From Micromonospora trifolii (lineage in GTDB: Bacteria; Actinomycetota; Actinomycetes; Mycobacteriales; Micromonosporaceae), in the NCBI RefSeq assembly GCF_022229005.1, contig NZ_JAKKFD010000052.1:1-40843 (forward strand): a DNA stretch of 40,843 nucleotides, given 5' to 3'. Position numbers and translations under genes: made by a program. A model generated the notes under the pieces. The model worked only from the letters and a program-made list of their open reading frames with translations, was not told where the DNA came from and did not search any database. Positions 6,399-14,902 of the stretch are shown piece after piece (within the stretch, counting starts at the first letter, position 1; every line of letters begins with the position of its first letter).

Positions 6399-8771
6399 GT
6401 GACCACTGTTGAGCCGGAGATCGAGGCGACCTACGCCGATGCGACAGCGCCCGTCGACGAACGGGTGTCGGATCTGTTGGCCCGGATGACCCGCGAGGAG
6501 AAGCTCGCGCAGCTGGGCAGCACGTGGGCGTTCACGGTGCTGGAGGGCGGGAGGTTCGCGGCGGAGCGGGCCCGGCCGATCCTTCGACACGGCCTGGGGC
6601 ACGTGACCCGCGTCGCGGGCGCGACCAGCCTGAAGGCGGCGCAGGTGGCGCGGGCCGCCAACGCCCTCCAGCGCTTCCTGGTCACCGAGACCCGGTTGGG
6701 GATCCCGGCGATCGTGCACGAGGAGGTCTGCTCGGGCGTGATGGCCCGCGAGGCGACCATCTTCCCGCAGGCGATCGGCGTCGCGAGCACCTGGGCGCCG
6801 GAGCTCAACCGGCAGTTGGCGGACGCCGTTCGCGCACAGATGCGCGCCATGGGCAGCCACCAGGGGCTCTCGCCGGTGCTGGACGTGGTGCGCGACCCAC
6901 GGTGGGGCCGGACGGAGGAGACCTACGGCGAGGACCCGTACCTGGTGTCCCGGATGGGGGTGGCGTTCGTCCGGGGTCTCCAGGGCGCCGACCTGACCGA
7001 CGGCGTGCTCGCCACCGCCAAGCACTTCGTCGGCTACGGGGCGTCCGAGGGTGGGCTGAACTGGGCGCCGGCCCAACTGCCGCCGCGTCTGCTGCGTGAG
7101 GTGTACCTGTACCCGTTCGAGGCGGCGGTCCGCGACGGCGGGCTCCAGTCGGTGATGGCCGGCTACCACGAGCTCGACGGCGTCCCGTGTCACGCCAACC
7201 GGGAACTCCTCGCCGACGTCCTGCGTGGGCAGTGGGGCTTCACCGGCAGCGTGGTCTCCGACTACTTCGCCGTCAACGACCTCCACTCGTACCACCACTT
7301 CGCGCAGGACAAGCAGCAGGCCGCGACGGTGGGCCTCGGCGCGGGCGTGGACGTCGAGCTTCCGGCGACGGACGCGTACGCGGACGCCCTCACCGATGCC
7401 CTGGACGCGGGCGAGGTCAGCGAGGCCCAACTCGACGAGGCGGTCGCACGGGTCCTTCGGCACAAGGTCGAACTCGGGCTCTTCGAGAACCCGTACGTCG
7501 ACGAGGACGCGGCCTCGACCTCGGCGAACGCGGAGCGGCACCGGGGCGTGGCGCTGGAGATCGCCCGCCGCAGCCTCGTCCTGCTCAAGAACGACGGCGT
7601 CCTGCCGCTGCTGGGGGAAGCAGGAACTGTCGCTCTCATCGGCCCGAACGCCGACGATGCCCGACACCTGCTCGGTGACTACTCGTTCGCGGCCCACATC
7701 GAGGCGTTGGTCGAGGCGCGCAAGCGGCGCGGCCTGCTCGGCGAGATGATGACGATCCCGGACGATCTGGAGATCGACGAGAGCACCGACGGCGTGCCCA
7801 CGGTGCGAGACGAACTCGCGGCACGGCTGGGTGACCGGCTGCGCTTCGCCCAGGGCTGCGACGTCCTCGACCCGTCGACCGAGGGGTTCGCCGCGGCGGT
7901 CGCGGCCGCCGAGGCGGCCGACGTCGCGGTGCTGGTCCTGGGTGACCGCTCGGGGCTGACGCCCGGGGCCACCACGGGCGAGTCGCGGGACCGGTCCAGT
8001 CTGGACCTGCCGGGCGTGCAGGAAGAGCTCGTCCGTGCCGTCGTCGCCACCGGTACGCCCGTCGTGGCGGTGCTCGTCGCCGGCCGGCCGGTGGGCAGCG
8101 ACTTCCTGCACGACGAGTGCGCCGCGGTGCTGATGGCCTGGTTGCCGGGGGAGACCGGAGCGCAGGCGATCGTCGAGGTGCTCCTCGGTGAGGTCAACCC
8201 GAGCGGAAAGCTGCCGATCTCGTACCCCCGTGGCGTGGGTCAGATCCCCGTCTTCTACGGCCACAAGGTCTCCGGCGGGCGGTCGCACTGGCACGGCGAC
8301 TACGTGGATTCGCCGGTCGCGCCGCGATACGTCTTCGGCCACGGCCTCGGGTACACCTCGTTCGTGATCGAGGACGCCACCGTGGCAGGCGCCGAGGTCC
8401 GCGCCGGGGACAGCGTCGGTGTCGAGGTCACGCTCACCAACACCGGAGACCGGGCGGGGGAGCAGGTCGTACAGCTCTACGTCCGCGACCCACAGGCCAC
8501 GATCACCCGGCCGGTGCTGGAGCTGAAGGCCTTCGCCCGCGTCGAGGCCGCCGCCGGCCAGCGGGTGGCGGTGCGGTTCGCGCTCCCCACCGGCCAACTC
8601 GGTTTCTACGACCGGAGCATGAGCTACGCGGTGGAGGCCGGGCAGATCGAGGTGTACGTCGGCTTCTCGGCCGCCGATCACACCCATGCCGGCACCTTTG
8701 TCATCAGTGCGGACCCGGACCGGCCGACGTCGAAGGTCTTTACCGGGACCGCAGAAGTTCGGCAGCTGTGA
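6399..8771 (+). CDS. GH3 beta-xylosidase/beta-glucosidase
   Basis: 790 residues from the GTG at 6399 (GGGGTGACCG upstream); no signal peptide. GH3 features in order: APVDERVSDLLARMTREEKLAQL, DPRWGRTEETYGEDPYL, KHFVGYG and the nucleophile Asp288 in GFTGSVVSDYFAV. These are followed by the C-terminal alpha/beta domain (RRSLVLLKNDGVLPL) and a fibronectin-III-like tail (LTNTGDRAGEQVVQLYVRD). GH3 enzymes release glucose or xylose from non-reducing ends. The arabinofuranosidase neighbour and the pentose catabolic genes point to xylo-oligosaccharides, but the sequence alone does not exclude beta-glucosidase. In-frame codons back to 6207 exist but overlap the operators and read like non-coding sequence, so the later start is preferred. 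Confidence 0.85.
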   Translation: MTTVEPEIEATYADATAPVDERVSDLLARMTREEKLAQLGSTWAFTVLEGGRFAAERARPILRHGLGHVTRVAGATSLKAAQVARAANALQRFLVTETRLGIPAIVHEEVCSGVMAREATIFPQAIGVASTWAPELNRQLADAVRAQMRAMGSHQGLSPVLDVVRDPRWGRTEETYGEDPYLVSRMGVAFVRGLQGADLTDGVLATAKHFVGYGASEGGLNWAPAQLPPRLLREVYLYPFEAAVRDGGLQSVMAGYHELDGVPCHANRELLADVLRGQWGFTGSVVSDYFAVNDLHSYHHFAQDKQQAATVGLGAGVDVELPATDAYADALTDALDAGEVSEAQLDEAVARVLRHKVELGLFENPYVDEDAASTSANAERHRGVALEIARRSLVLLKNDGVLPLLGEAGTVALIGPNADDARHLLGDYSFAAHIEALVEARKRRGLLGEMMTIPDDLEIDESTDGVPTVRDELAARLGDRLRFAQGCDVLDPSTEGFAAAVAAAEAADVAVLVLGDRSGLTPGATTGESRDRSSLDLPGVQEELVRAVVATGTPVVAVLVAGRPVGSDFLHDECAAVLMAWLPGETGAQAIVEVLLGEVNPSGKLPISYPRGVGQIPVFYGHKVSGGRSHWHGDYVDSPVAPRYVFGHGLGYTSFVIEDATVAGAEVRAGDSVGVEVTLTNTGDRAGEQVVQLYVRDPQATITRPVLELKAFARVEAAAGQRVAVRFALPTGQLGFYDRSMSYAVEAGQIEVYVGFSAADHTHAGTFVISADPDRPTSKVFTGTAEVRQL

Positions 8772-8989
8772 GCGCTCACCTGGGTCGAGGAATGGTTCTT
8801 GACGGAGCGTGCCGCCCTGTTGTCGACGGGTAGCACCGGCGCAGAAATCGGGCCCACTTCGATCGCCGCCAGAGGCTGCCGATTGCGTTATCCGCAACGG
8901 CATCCGGGGGGCAGGCCGCGCACTTGTGATCGTCCAGTTAGGACGTTGTTCTCAGGGGTCGGGTAAGGACGGCGAGGTCTTGTGTTCGT

Positions 8990-9009
8990 AATCGTTCTCA
9001 GTTACGTTG
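8990..9009. promoter_or_regulatory. LacI-type operator copy 3 (autoregulation)
   Basis: AATCGTTCTCAGTTACGTTG, centred at 8999-9000, is read in reverse as CAACGTAACTGAGAACGATT. It matches most positions of the 9022-9041 site. It lies about 60 bases before the LacI start. The preceding stretch from 8772 holds no gene; TTGCGTTATCCGCAA at 8883-8897 is a small unrelated palindrome. Confidence 0.55.
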
Positions 9010-9021
9010 GCAACATCCTGG

Positions 9022-9041
9022 AAACGTAACCGATAACGATT
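9022..9041. promoter_or_regulatory. LacI-type operator copy 4 (autoregulation)
   Basis: AAACGTAACCGATAACGATT, centred on the CG at 9031-9032, lies 32 bp from copy 3 and 20 bases before the LacI start codon. Repressor bound here would block its own gene. The core matches the 6240-6259 operator at nearly every position. Confidence 0.65.
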
Positions 9042-9060
9042 GCAGTCCAGAGAGAGCGGC

Positions 9061-10083
9061 ATGATTGAAGTCAATGCGCCGGTAACGATGAGTGATGTCG
9101 CCCGAGCTGCTGGCGTTTCCACCGCCACCGTCTCGCGCGTCGTCAACGGGCATTACGGCGTCAGCGCTCGCACCGTCGCTCAGGTGCGCTCGGCCATCGA
9201 GCAACTCGGCTACGAGTCGAGTCTGGTGGCCACCAGCCTTCGGCGCAGCCGCACCAACGTGCTGGGCCTCGTGGCGCACAGCTTCCAGTCGTACACGGCG
9301 GAGGTGCTCAAGGGCGTGATGAAGGCGCTGAGCCGCTCGGGCTTCGATCTGATCATCTACGCCAACAGCGACCTCTACGGGTCGTATTCGGAGGGTTGGG
9401 AGCAGCGGCACCTGACCCGCCTGTCGGGCACCCTCACCGACGGGTGCATCGTCGTCACACCCTGGGGTGATTTCCGGACCCGGACGCCGGTTGTGGCCAT
9501 CGACCCGGTGCGGGGCTCGACGGCGCCCTCGGTGATCTCCGACAACCTCGCGGGCGCCACCACAGCTGTCGAACACCTGCTCGGCCTGGGCCATCGGCGC
9601 ATCGGGTTCATCGCCGGCCGTGACAGCCTGGCCTCGGCGTGGTCGCGGGAAGAGGGCTACCGGGCCGCGCTGACCACCGCTGGGGTTCCGGTCGATCCGA
9701 CGCTGATCGGCCGGGGAGACTTCAACCCCGAGTCGGCAACTCCGCTGGCGCGCGTCCTGCTGCAACGACCGGACCCGCCATCGGCAATCTTCGCGGCGAG
9801 CGACGGGATGGCCCTCAAGGTTCTAGAAGTCGCCAGGGAGCTGGGGTTCTCGGTGCCGAGGGACCTGTCCGTCGTGGGGTTCGACAACATTCCCGAGTCG
9901 GCGTTGACCCAGCCGGGTCTTACCACTGTGGACCAGTCGATGTATCAGCTCGGGTACGAAGCCGCGCGGATGCTGAAGTCACTGGTGACCGGCGAGTGGG
10001 ACGAGCCGAGCCAGATAGTGCTTCCGACCAGCCTCGTCGTGCGCGACTCGACAGCACCTCCGAAGGGCGCGGCACGACCATGA
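9061..10083 (+). CDS. LacI-family transcriptional repressor (pentoside regulon)
   Basis: 340 residues from the ATG at 9061, with GAGAGAG upstream. The N-terminal HTH and hinge are clear: TMSDVARAAGVSTATVSRVV (residues about 9-28), then the ATSLRRSRTNVLGLV hinge. A periplasmic-binding-like sugar domain follows, with LGLGHRRIGFIAGR and SVVGFDNIPESALTQPGLTT. LacI proteins of this branch bind palindromes centred on CG and are released by a sugar. Two such palindromes precede this gene and two lie in the GH51/GH3 promoter, so it most likely represses those genes and itself. The inducer is unknown; an arabinose- or xylose-containing sugar is plausible. A strong terminator follows the gene, so it is transcribed alone. 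Confidence 0.9.
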   Translation: MIEVNAPVTMSDVARAAGVSTATVSRVVNGHYGVSARTVAQVRSAIEQLGYESSLVATSLRRSRTNVLGLVAHSFQSYTAEVLKGVMKALSRSGFDLIIYANSDLYGSYSEGWEQRHLTRLSGTLTDGCIVVTPWGDFRTRTPVVAIDPVRGSTAPSVISDNLAGATTAVEHLLGLGHRRIGFIAGRDSLASAWSREEGYRAALTTAGVPVDPTLIGRGDFNPESATPLARVLLQRPDPPSAIFAASDGMALKVLEVARELGFSVPRDLSVVGFDNIPESALTQPGLTTVDQSMYQLGYEAARMLKSLVTGEWDEPSQIVLPTSLVVRDSTAPPKGAARP

Positions 10084-10104
10084 CCTCAGCCCATTGGTGC
10101 ATGA

Positions 10105-10134
10105 ACCTGATCGCTCCCGACAGAGCGATCAGGT
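10105..10134 (+). terminator. Hairpin terminator after the first LacI gene
   Basis: ACCTGATCGCTC (10105-10116) pairs perfectly with GAGCGATCAGGT (10123-10134) around a six-base loop, 21 bases after the stop. It separates the regulator from the esterase gene. Confidence 0.85.
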
Positions 10135-10255
10135 CAGGTGTGCCAGTGGCAACAGCCTGAAGGAGGTGCACGCAGCACACACGGCCAGATCCACCGTTGA
10201 GTTGAGCCGGTCAGTCGGGTCGCATCCGCTGCCGGCACCTTGAAGGGAGTGGAGT

Positions 10256-12439
10256 GTGAGTACCGAACAGTATCATGGGCGCCTACGCCGTCTGGGCGTA
10301 CGCCGACGGCTCTCGGCGGCGTTCACCGCCGGGGTCATCGCCACCGCGGCGGTGCTCATCGCGCCGCAACCGGCTGCGGCGGACACGCCGTGGCTGAACG
10401 TCTCCGCGGACCGCTACGCCACGTTCGCCGTCCCGGCGGCGTACGTCCAGGAGAACCTGGGCACCGTCTCGCAGGTCGTCGTCGAGGGAAACTTCGGTCC
10501 GTCGGCCAGCTGGGCGGAGTTCGGCCTGACCCGTCGGGGTGACGTGTGGTCGGGTGTTCTCGGTGCGCTGGAGCCCGGGCTCTACAACTACCAGGTCACT
10601 GCTGACGACACATTGACCATCAAGGATCCAACGAACAGCACGGGTGTCGCGTCCAACCCGCTGCTGAGCACCTTCCTCGTCGCGGGCGACTCGGCACGGT
10701 GGCTGGTCGACGCGCCGGCCGGCACCGGCGGAAAGATCGAGACGCTGACCTATCGGACCACCAACGCGCAGCGCTCCGCCCTGGTCTGGACGCCACCGGG
10801 TTACGCGGCCAAGGGCCCGAAGGGGTATCCGGCGCTCTTCCTCCAGTCGGGTGACGGTGCGGCCACCACCGACTGGCTCGACCTCGGTCGGTCCAAGCAG
10901 ATCCTCGACAACCTCTCGGCCGCGGGCACCATCCGGCCGATGGTGGTGGTGATCAACGATGTCGACGGCTCGGACGACAAGGGGTTGAAGGACCTCCGCA
11001 AGGCGGTCGCCGACAGGTACCGGGTCCTTCGCGACCCGGAGCACCAGGCGATCGCGGGCGTGTCCGACGGCGCAACGGAGGCGCTGCGGGCCGCGCTCAC
11101 CAAGCCGGGTCAGTTCGGTTACGTCGGCTCGTTCTCGGGCACGTCGGCGCCGGCGATCGACCGCAAGGACGCCAAGGCGATCAACCGCAGCGTCAAGCTG
11201 CTGCGCCTGTACACGGGCAACGTCACCGATCCCGCGTACAACACCACCTACCGGCTGACGAAGGCGTTGGGCCGAGCCGACGTCCGGTTCGAGTTCGACG
11301 GCGTCAACCCCGACGGCGGCGCGACCTGGACCACCTGGCAGGAGAACCTCGTCGACTTCCTGCCGCGGCTGTTCCGGCACGTCTCCGACCACCGGCCGAG
11401 CCCCGGTCACCAGCAGCTGAAGGGGGAGTTCACTCCGCCGCCGGCCGGCACCACCCCGACGCCCTTCGTCACCGATGACGGGTTCGTCACCTTCGAGACG
11501 ACCACCGACTTCGCTGACGCCCAGCACGTCACGGTCTGGGCGAACGTCGCGCCGGGCGGCAGCTGGCTGCGACTGCCACTGACCCGCGACGGTGACCGGT
11601 GGCGGGCGACAGTGGGCCCGCTGAAGCCCTGGTTCTACTACTACCGGCTGATCGTGGACCGGGTCGCGGTCAAGGACGCCTCCAACCCGACGACTGTCAC
11701 CACCGAGCCGATGTGGAGCACCTTCTTCATCCCCGGGCCGGGTGCCCGACTGCTGTCGGACGTACCCGCCGGTCGTGGCGGGAAGGTCGAGAGCATGACC
11801 TATTCCAGCACGGTGGCCGGCCAGGACCGGACCGCGCTGGTGTGGACCCCACCCGGGTACGACCCGAACCGGACGCAGCCGTACCCCGTCCTCTACCTCC
11901 AGCACGGCGGCGGCCAGAACTACACGGACTGGGTCGAGATGGGCCGTGCCAAACAGATCCTCGACCATCAGTTCCTCGACGGCGTTCTCACCCCCATGGT
12001 CGTCGTGATGGGCAACGGCAACTCGTCGAACTTCAACAGTGAGTTGCGGGAGAACATCGTTCCGACGGCCCGTGCCCGCTACCACATCTCCAGCGATCCG
12101 TCGCAGCAGGCCCTCGCCGGCCTGTCGATGGGCGGCGGGCAGGCGTTCGGGGTGCTGCGGGCCTACCCGGGCGAGTTCGCCTACGTCGCCGCGTTCTCGG
12201 CCGGGTTCGGCAGCGGCACGGGCGTCGACGTGGCGGCGATCAACAACGGCACCAAGATGCTGCGCCTCTACGTCGGTGACCAGACCGACTTCGTGTACCC
12301 GAGCTTCATGGCATCGCTGACCACGTTGAACAACCTCGGTATCCGCTACGAGTTCGACGGGGTCACCCCCGGGCCGCACGGCTGGGACGTGTGGCAGAAA
12401 AACCTCATCGACCTGGCGCCGCGTCTGTTCAAGCGCTAG
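10256..12439 (+). CDS. Secreted esterase with two tandem E-set + CE1-like modules
   Basis: 727 residues from a GTG (AAGGGAGTGGAG upstream), with a signal peptide ending near PQPAAADTPW. The protein is an internal duplication. Each half has an N-terminal immunoglobulin/CBM48-like domain (GLYNYQVTADD; PWFYYYRLIVDR) followed by an alpha/beta-hydrolase of the CE1 esterase type (ALVWTPPGY occurs in both). The second hydrolase has nucleophile Ser624 in GLSMGGG and His708 in GPHGWDVW. The first keeps a serine (Ser270, GVSDG), but the His position is lost (residues 353-361, DGGATWTTW). Relatives cleave acetyl or feruloyl groups from xylan side chains, and the setting supports that. The first half may serve binding rather than catalysis. 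The 172 bases before it hold only a terminator and the leader. Confidence 0.8.
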   Translation: MSTEQYHGRLRRLGVRRRLSAAFTAGVIATAAVLIAPQPAAADTPWLNVSADRYATFAVPAAYVQENLGTVSQVVVEGNFGPSASWAEFGLTRRGDVWSGVLGALEPGLYNYQVTADDTLTIKDPTNSTGVASNPLLSTFLVAGDSARWLVDAPAGTGGKIETLTYRTTNAQRSALVWTPPGYAAKGPKGYPALFLQSGDGAATTDWLDLGRSKQILDNLSAAGTIRPMVVVINDVDGSDDKGLKDLRKAVADRYRVLRDPEHQAIAGVSDGATEALRAALTKPGQFGYVGSFSGTSAPAIDRKDAKAINRSVKLLRLYTGNVTDPAYNTTYRLTKALGRADVRFEFDGVNPDGGATWTTWQENLVDFLPRLFRHVSDHRPSPGHQQLKGEFTPPPAGTTPTPFVTDDGFVTFETTTDFADAQHVTVWANVAPGGSWLRLPLTRDGDRWRATVGPLKPWFYYYRLIVDRVAVKDASNPTTVTTEPMWSTFFIPGPGARLLSDVPAGRGGKVESMTYSSTVAGQDRTALVWTPPGYDPNRTQPYPVLYLQHGGGQNYTDWVEMGRAKQILDHQFLDGVLTPMVVVMGNGNSSNFNSELRENIVPTARARYHISSDPSQQALAGLSMGGGQAFGVLRAYPGEFAYVAAFSAGFGSGTGVDVAAINNGTKMLRLYVGDQTDFVYPSFMASLTTLNNLGIRYEFDGVTPGPHGWDVWQKNLIDLAPRLFKR

Positions 12440-12458
12440 GAGTCTCCGCCGGCGACGC

Positions 12459-12488
12459 CATCGGGAGCAGGTTTTCCTGCTCCCGGTG
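12459..12488 (+). terminator. Intergenic hairpin between esterase and ABC operon
   Basis: CGGGAGCAGG (12462-12471) and CCTGCTCCCG (12476-12485) form a perfect ten-pair stem with a TTTT loop, extended by three outer pairs. It lies 20 bases after the esterase stop and may end that transcript or protect the 5' end of the next one. Confidence 0.7.
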
Positions 12489-12543
12489 ACGCCCGCCAGC
12501 GCATGGATGCTGTGCACCGCCATCGCCGAAGGGAACCATCTCA

Positions 12544-13884
12544 ATGAAGAGAAGACGAATACTCGCCACGGTAGCCATGCTCGCGGCGGGGACCGGGCTC
12601 GTCGCCTGCTCCTCCGACGAGGGCGGCAGCGACGCGAGCAATTGCACGAACACCATCACCAAGCAGAACGTGCCGGTCGTGACGATGTGGGGCTGGTACC
12701 CCAACACCCAACTCGTCGTCGACAACTTCAACAAGCAGCATGACGACGTGCAGGTCTGCTGGACAAACGTCGGCCAGGGCAGCGACGAGTACGACAAGTT
12801 CCAGACCGCCATCTCGGCGGGCACCGGCGCGCCGGACGTGATCATGGTCGAGGCGGACCGGATCCCGACCTTCCAGATTCAGGGCGCGCTCGTCGACATC
12901 AAGCAGTACGGCTTCGACGCGGTCAAGGCCAACTACGGCGAGGGCGCCTGGAAGGACGTGTCGGTCGGCGACAAGGTCTACGGCGTCCCGGTCGACGGTG
13001 GTCCGGTGGCGATGATCTACCGCAAGGACATCTTCGACAAATACAAGATCACGCCGCCGAAGACCTGGGCCGAGTACGAGCAGGCCGCCCAGAAGGTCAA
13101 GGACGCCGGTGGCCCGCTCTTCGGGGACCTCGGCGCGAACGTCTCGGCGCTCACCATGGCGCTGCAGATCCAGAAGGGTGCCGCGCCCTTCACCTACGAC
13201 CCTGCTCAGCCGAAGGCGATCGGGGTGAAGCTCAACGACCAGGCGTCCAAGGACGTGCTGGACTACTGGGGCGGCCTCGCCAAGAAGGGCCTGGTCGGTA
13301 CGCAGGACCAGTTCACCCCGGAGTACATCTCCGGCGTGATCAACGGCAACTACGCGACGTACATCTCGGCGGCCTGGGCGCCCGGCTACCTCACCGGCGC
13401 CGGCGTCGGTAAGGGGCAGGACACCGGCAAGTTCGCTGTGGCGCCGCTGCCGCAGTGGGATCCGGCCAACCCGGTGCAGATCAACTGGGGTGGATCGGCC
13501 TTCTCGGTGACCAAGCAGGCGAAGAAGCCGGAGCTGGCCGCGAAGGTCGCCTACGGGCTCTACGCCGACAAGGAGTCGCTCACCGACGGCTGGACAAACC
13601 AGATCATCTTCCCGCTGAACCTCACGGCGCTCAAGGACCCCGCGTTCGTCGACCTGAAGGTGGCGTTCTTCAACGGCCAGCAGGCCAACAAGGACGTCTA
13701 CCTTCCCGCCGCCGAGGCCTACAAGGGCGTCGCGTACGCCCCGTTCGGCCAGTACTACCTCGACGCCATGACCAAACAGGTCAGCGAGATCATCAAGGGC
13801 TCCGTCACCGGTTCGCAGGCTGCCGACCGGCTTCAGGAGGACGTGGCGAAGTACGCCAAGGAACAAGGCTTCACCGTTCAGTGA
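12544..13884 (+). CDS. Sugar ABC transporter substrate-binding lipoprotein
   Basis: 446 residues, ATG with AAGGGAACC upstream. A lipoprotein signal with lipobox LVAC puts the lipid-anchored Cys at residue 22. The body is a family-1 (MalE/UgpB-like) binding protein: VTMWGWYPNTQLVVDNFNKQ, TAISAGTGAPDVIMVEADRI, YGVPVDGGPVAMIYRKDIFDKY, KTWAEYEQAAQKVK, INGNYATYISAAWAPGYL. It sits outside the membrane and delivers a sugar or oligosaccharide to the two permeases encoded just downstream. Given the neighbours, xylo- or arabino-oligosaccharides are likely, but the ligand cannot be read from sequence. A hairpin follows the gene, as is common where the binding protein must outnumber the permeases. Confidence 0.9.
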   Translation: MKRRRILATVAMLAAGTGLVACSSDEGGSDASNCTNTITKQNVPVVTMWGWYPNTQLVVDNFNKQHDDVQVCWTNVGQGSDEYDKFQTAISAGTGAPDVIMVEADRIPTFQIQGALVDIKQYGFDAVKANYGEGAWKDVSVGDKVYGVPVDGGPVAMIYRKDIFDKYKITPPKTWAEYEQAAQKVKDAGGPLFGDLGANVSALTMALQIQKGAAPFTYDPAQPKAIGVKLNDQASKDVLDYWGGLAKKGLVGTQDQFTPEYISGVINGNYATYISAAWAPGYLTGAGVGKGQDTGKFAVAPLPQWDPANPVQINWGGSAFSVTKQAKKPELAAKVAYGLYADKESLTDGWTNQIIFPLNLTALKDPAFVDLKVAFFNGQQANKDVYLPAAEAYKGVAYAPFGQYYLDAMTKQVSEIIKGSVTGSQAADRLQEDVAKYAKEQGFTVQ

Positions 13885-13890
13885 CCGGAT

Positions 13891-13927
13891 GGGTGGGCCG
13901 CGCCGGCACTGGCCGACCGGCCCACCC
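13891..13927 (+). promoter_or_regulatory. Intercistronic hairpin after the binding-protein gene
   Basis: GGGTGGGCCG (13891-13900) pairs with CGGCCCACCC (13918-13927), loop of 17 bases. It probably stabilises the upstream message or partly terminates, so that more binding protein than permease is made. Confidence 0.55.
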
Positions 13928-13960
13928 GCCTCCCTCAGCGTCCACGTCCCGGAGACCAAG

Positions 13961-14902
13961 ATGACATCACTGACCGAGAAGCGCGCACCGCGTACTCAGC
14001 CTGAGACGCGCAAGATCCGCGGCAAGGTGCACCTCCGCGAACACCTGATGGGGTGGCTCTTCGTCGGGCCGTTCGGGATCGTGTTCCTGGCGTTCCTCAT
14101 CGCGCCGCTGGGGTACGCGCTGTACCTCAGCCTCTTTCAGAAGAAGCTGATCGGCGGCACCAGCTTCGTTCTCTTCGACAACTACGTGAAGGCGTTCACC
14201 GACCCGAGCTTCCTGTCCGGAGCGTGGTTCGTCATCCGCTTCTCGCTGGTCTCGATCCCGCTCCAGATCATCATCGCGCTCGCGTTGGCCCTGATCCTGG
14301 ACTCGGTGACCACAGTGTTCGCTCGCTTCTCCCGCCTCATGATCTTTCTTCCGTACGCGATCCCCACTGTCATCGGGGCCGTGATGTGGGGGTTCCTCTA
14401 CAGCAGGGGCTTCGGCCCGCTCACCGACATCTTCGGGCTGTTCGGCGCCACCGCACCGGACTTCCTGAGCAGCGACCTGATCTTCTACGGGCTGCTCAAC
14501 GTCGTCACCTGGCAGTGGGCCGGCTACTACATGATCATCCTGTACGCGGCGTTGCAGGGAGTGGACCCGACGCTCTACGAGGCGGCCCGGATGGACGGCG
14601 CCGGGAAGTGGCAGATCGCGACGCGGATCAAGATCCCGCTGATCGCGCCCGCCCTGATCCTCATCCTGGTCTTCTCACTCATCGGCACCCTGCAGTTCTT
14701 CAACGAGCCGCAGATCCTGCGGTACCTCGCCGCGGGCACCATCGGCTCGGACTTCACCCCGAACATGTACGCGTACCAACAGGCGTTCTCGCTCGCCAAC
14801 TTCAACTACGGGTCCGCGATCTCCTTCGCCCTCGGCGGGATCGTGTTCATCTGCGTGTACGCCTTCCTGTTCTTCACCCGCAAGCGGAGGAGCTTCCTGT
14901 AG
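13961..14902 (+). CDS. Sugar ABC transporter permease (MalF-like)
   Basis: 313 residues from the ATG at 13961 with GGAGA upstream; the in-frame codons before it (from 13889) lie in the hairpin and are not coding. Six membrane helices are predicted by eye (e.g. GWLFVGPFGIVFLAFLIAP). The cytoplasmic EAA loop is EAARMDGAGKWQIATRIKIP, the contact point for the ATPase. It forms the translocation pore with the next gene product. The stop TAG directly abuts the ATG of the second permease, so the two are translated together. No ATP-binding subunit is encoded nearby; in actinomycetes a shared MsiK-type ATPase normally serves such importers. Confidence 0.92.
   Translation: MTSLTEKRAPRTQPETRKIRGKVHLREHLMGWLFVGPFGIVFLAFLIAPLGYALYLSLFQKKLIGGTSFVLFDNYVKAFTDPSFLSGAWFVIRFSLVSIPLQIIIALALALILDSVTTVFARFSRLMIFLPYAIPTVIGAVMWGFLYSRGFGPLTDIFGLFGATAPDFLSSDLIFYGLLNVVTWQWAGYYMIILYAALQGVDPTLYEAARMDGAGKWQIATRIKIPLIAPALILILVFSLIGTLQFFNEPQILRYLAAGTIGSDFTPNMYAYQQAFSLANFNYGSAISFALGGIVFICVYAFLFFTRKRRSFL

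Noticed and set aside
6258..8903. 881-codon minus-strand frame opposite GH3
   Set aside because: Shadow frame with low-complexity composition; GH3 motifs are on the plus strand.
10160..10255. AAGGAGG at about 10160, a strong ribosome-site-like sequence before the esterase
   Set aside because: No start codon at suitable distance opens a frame worth calling; the esterase GTG at 10256 has its own site.
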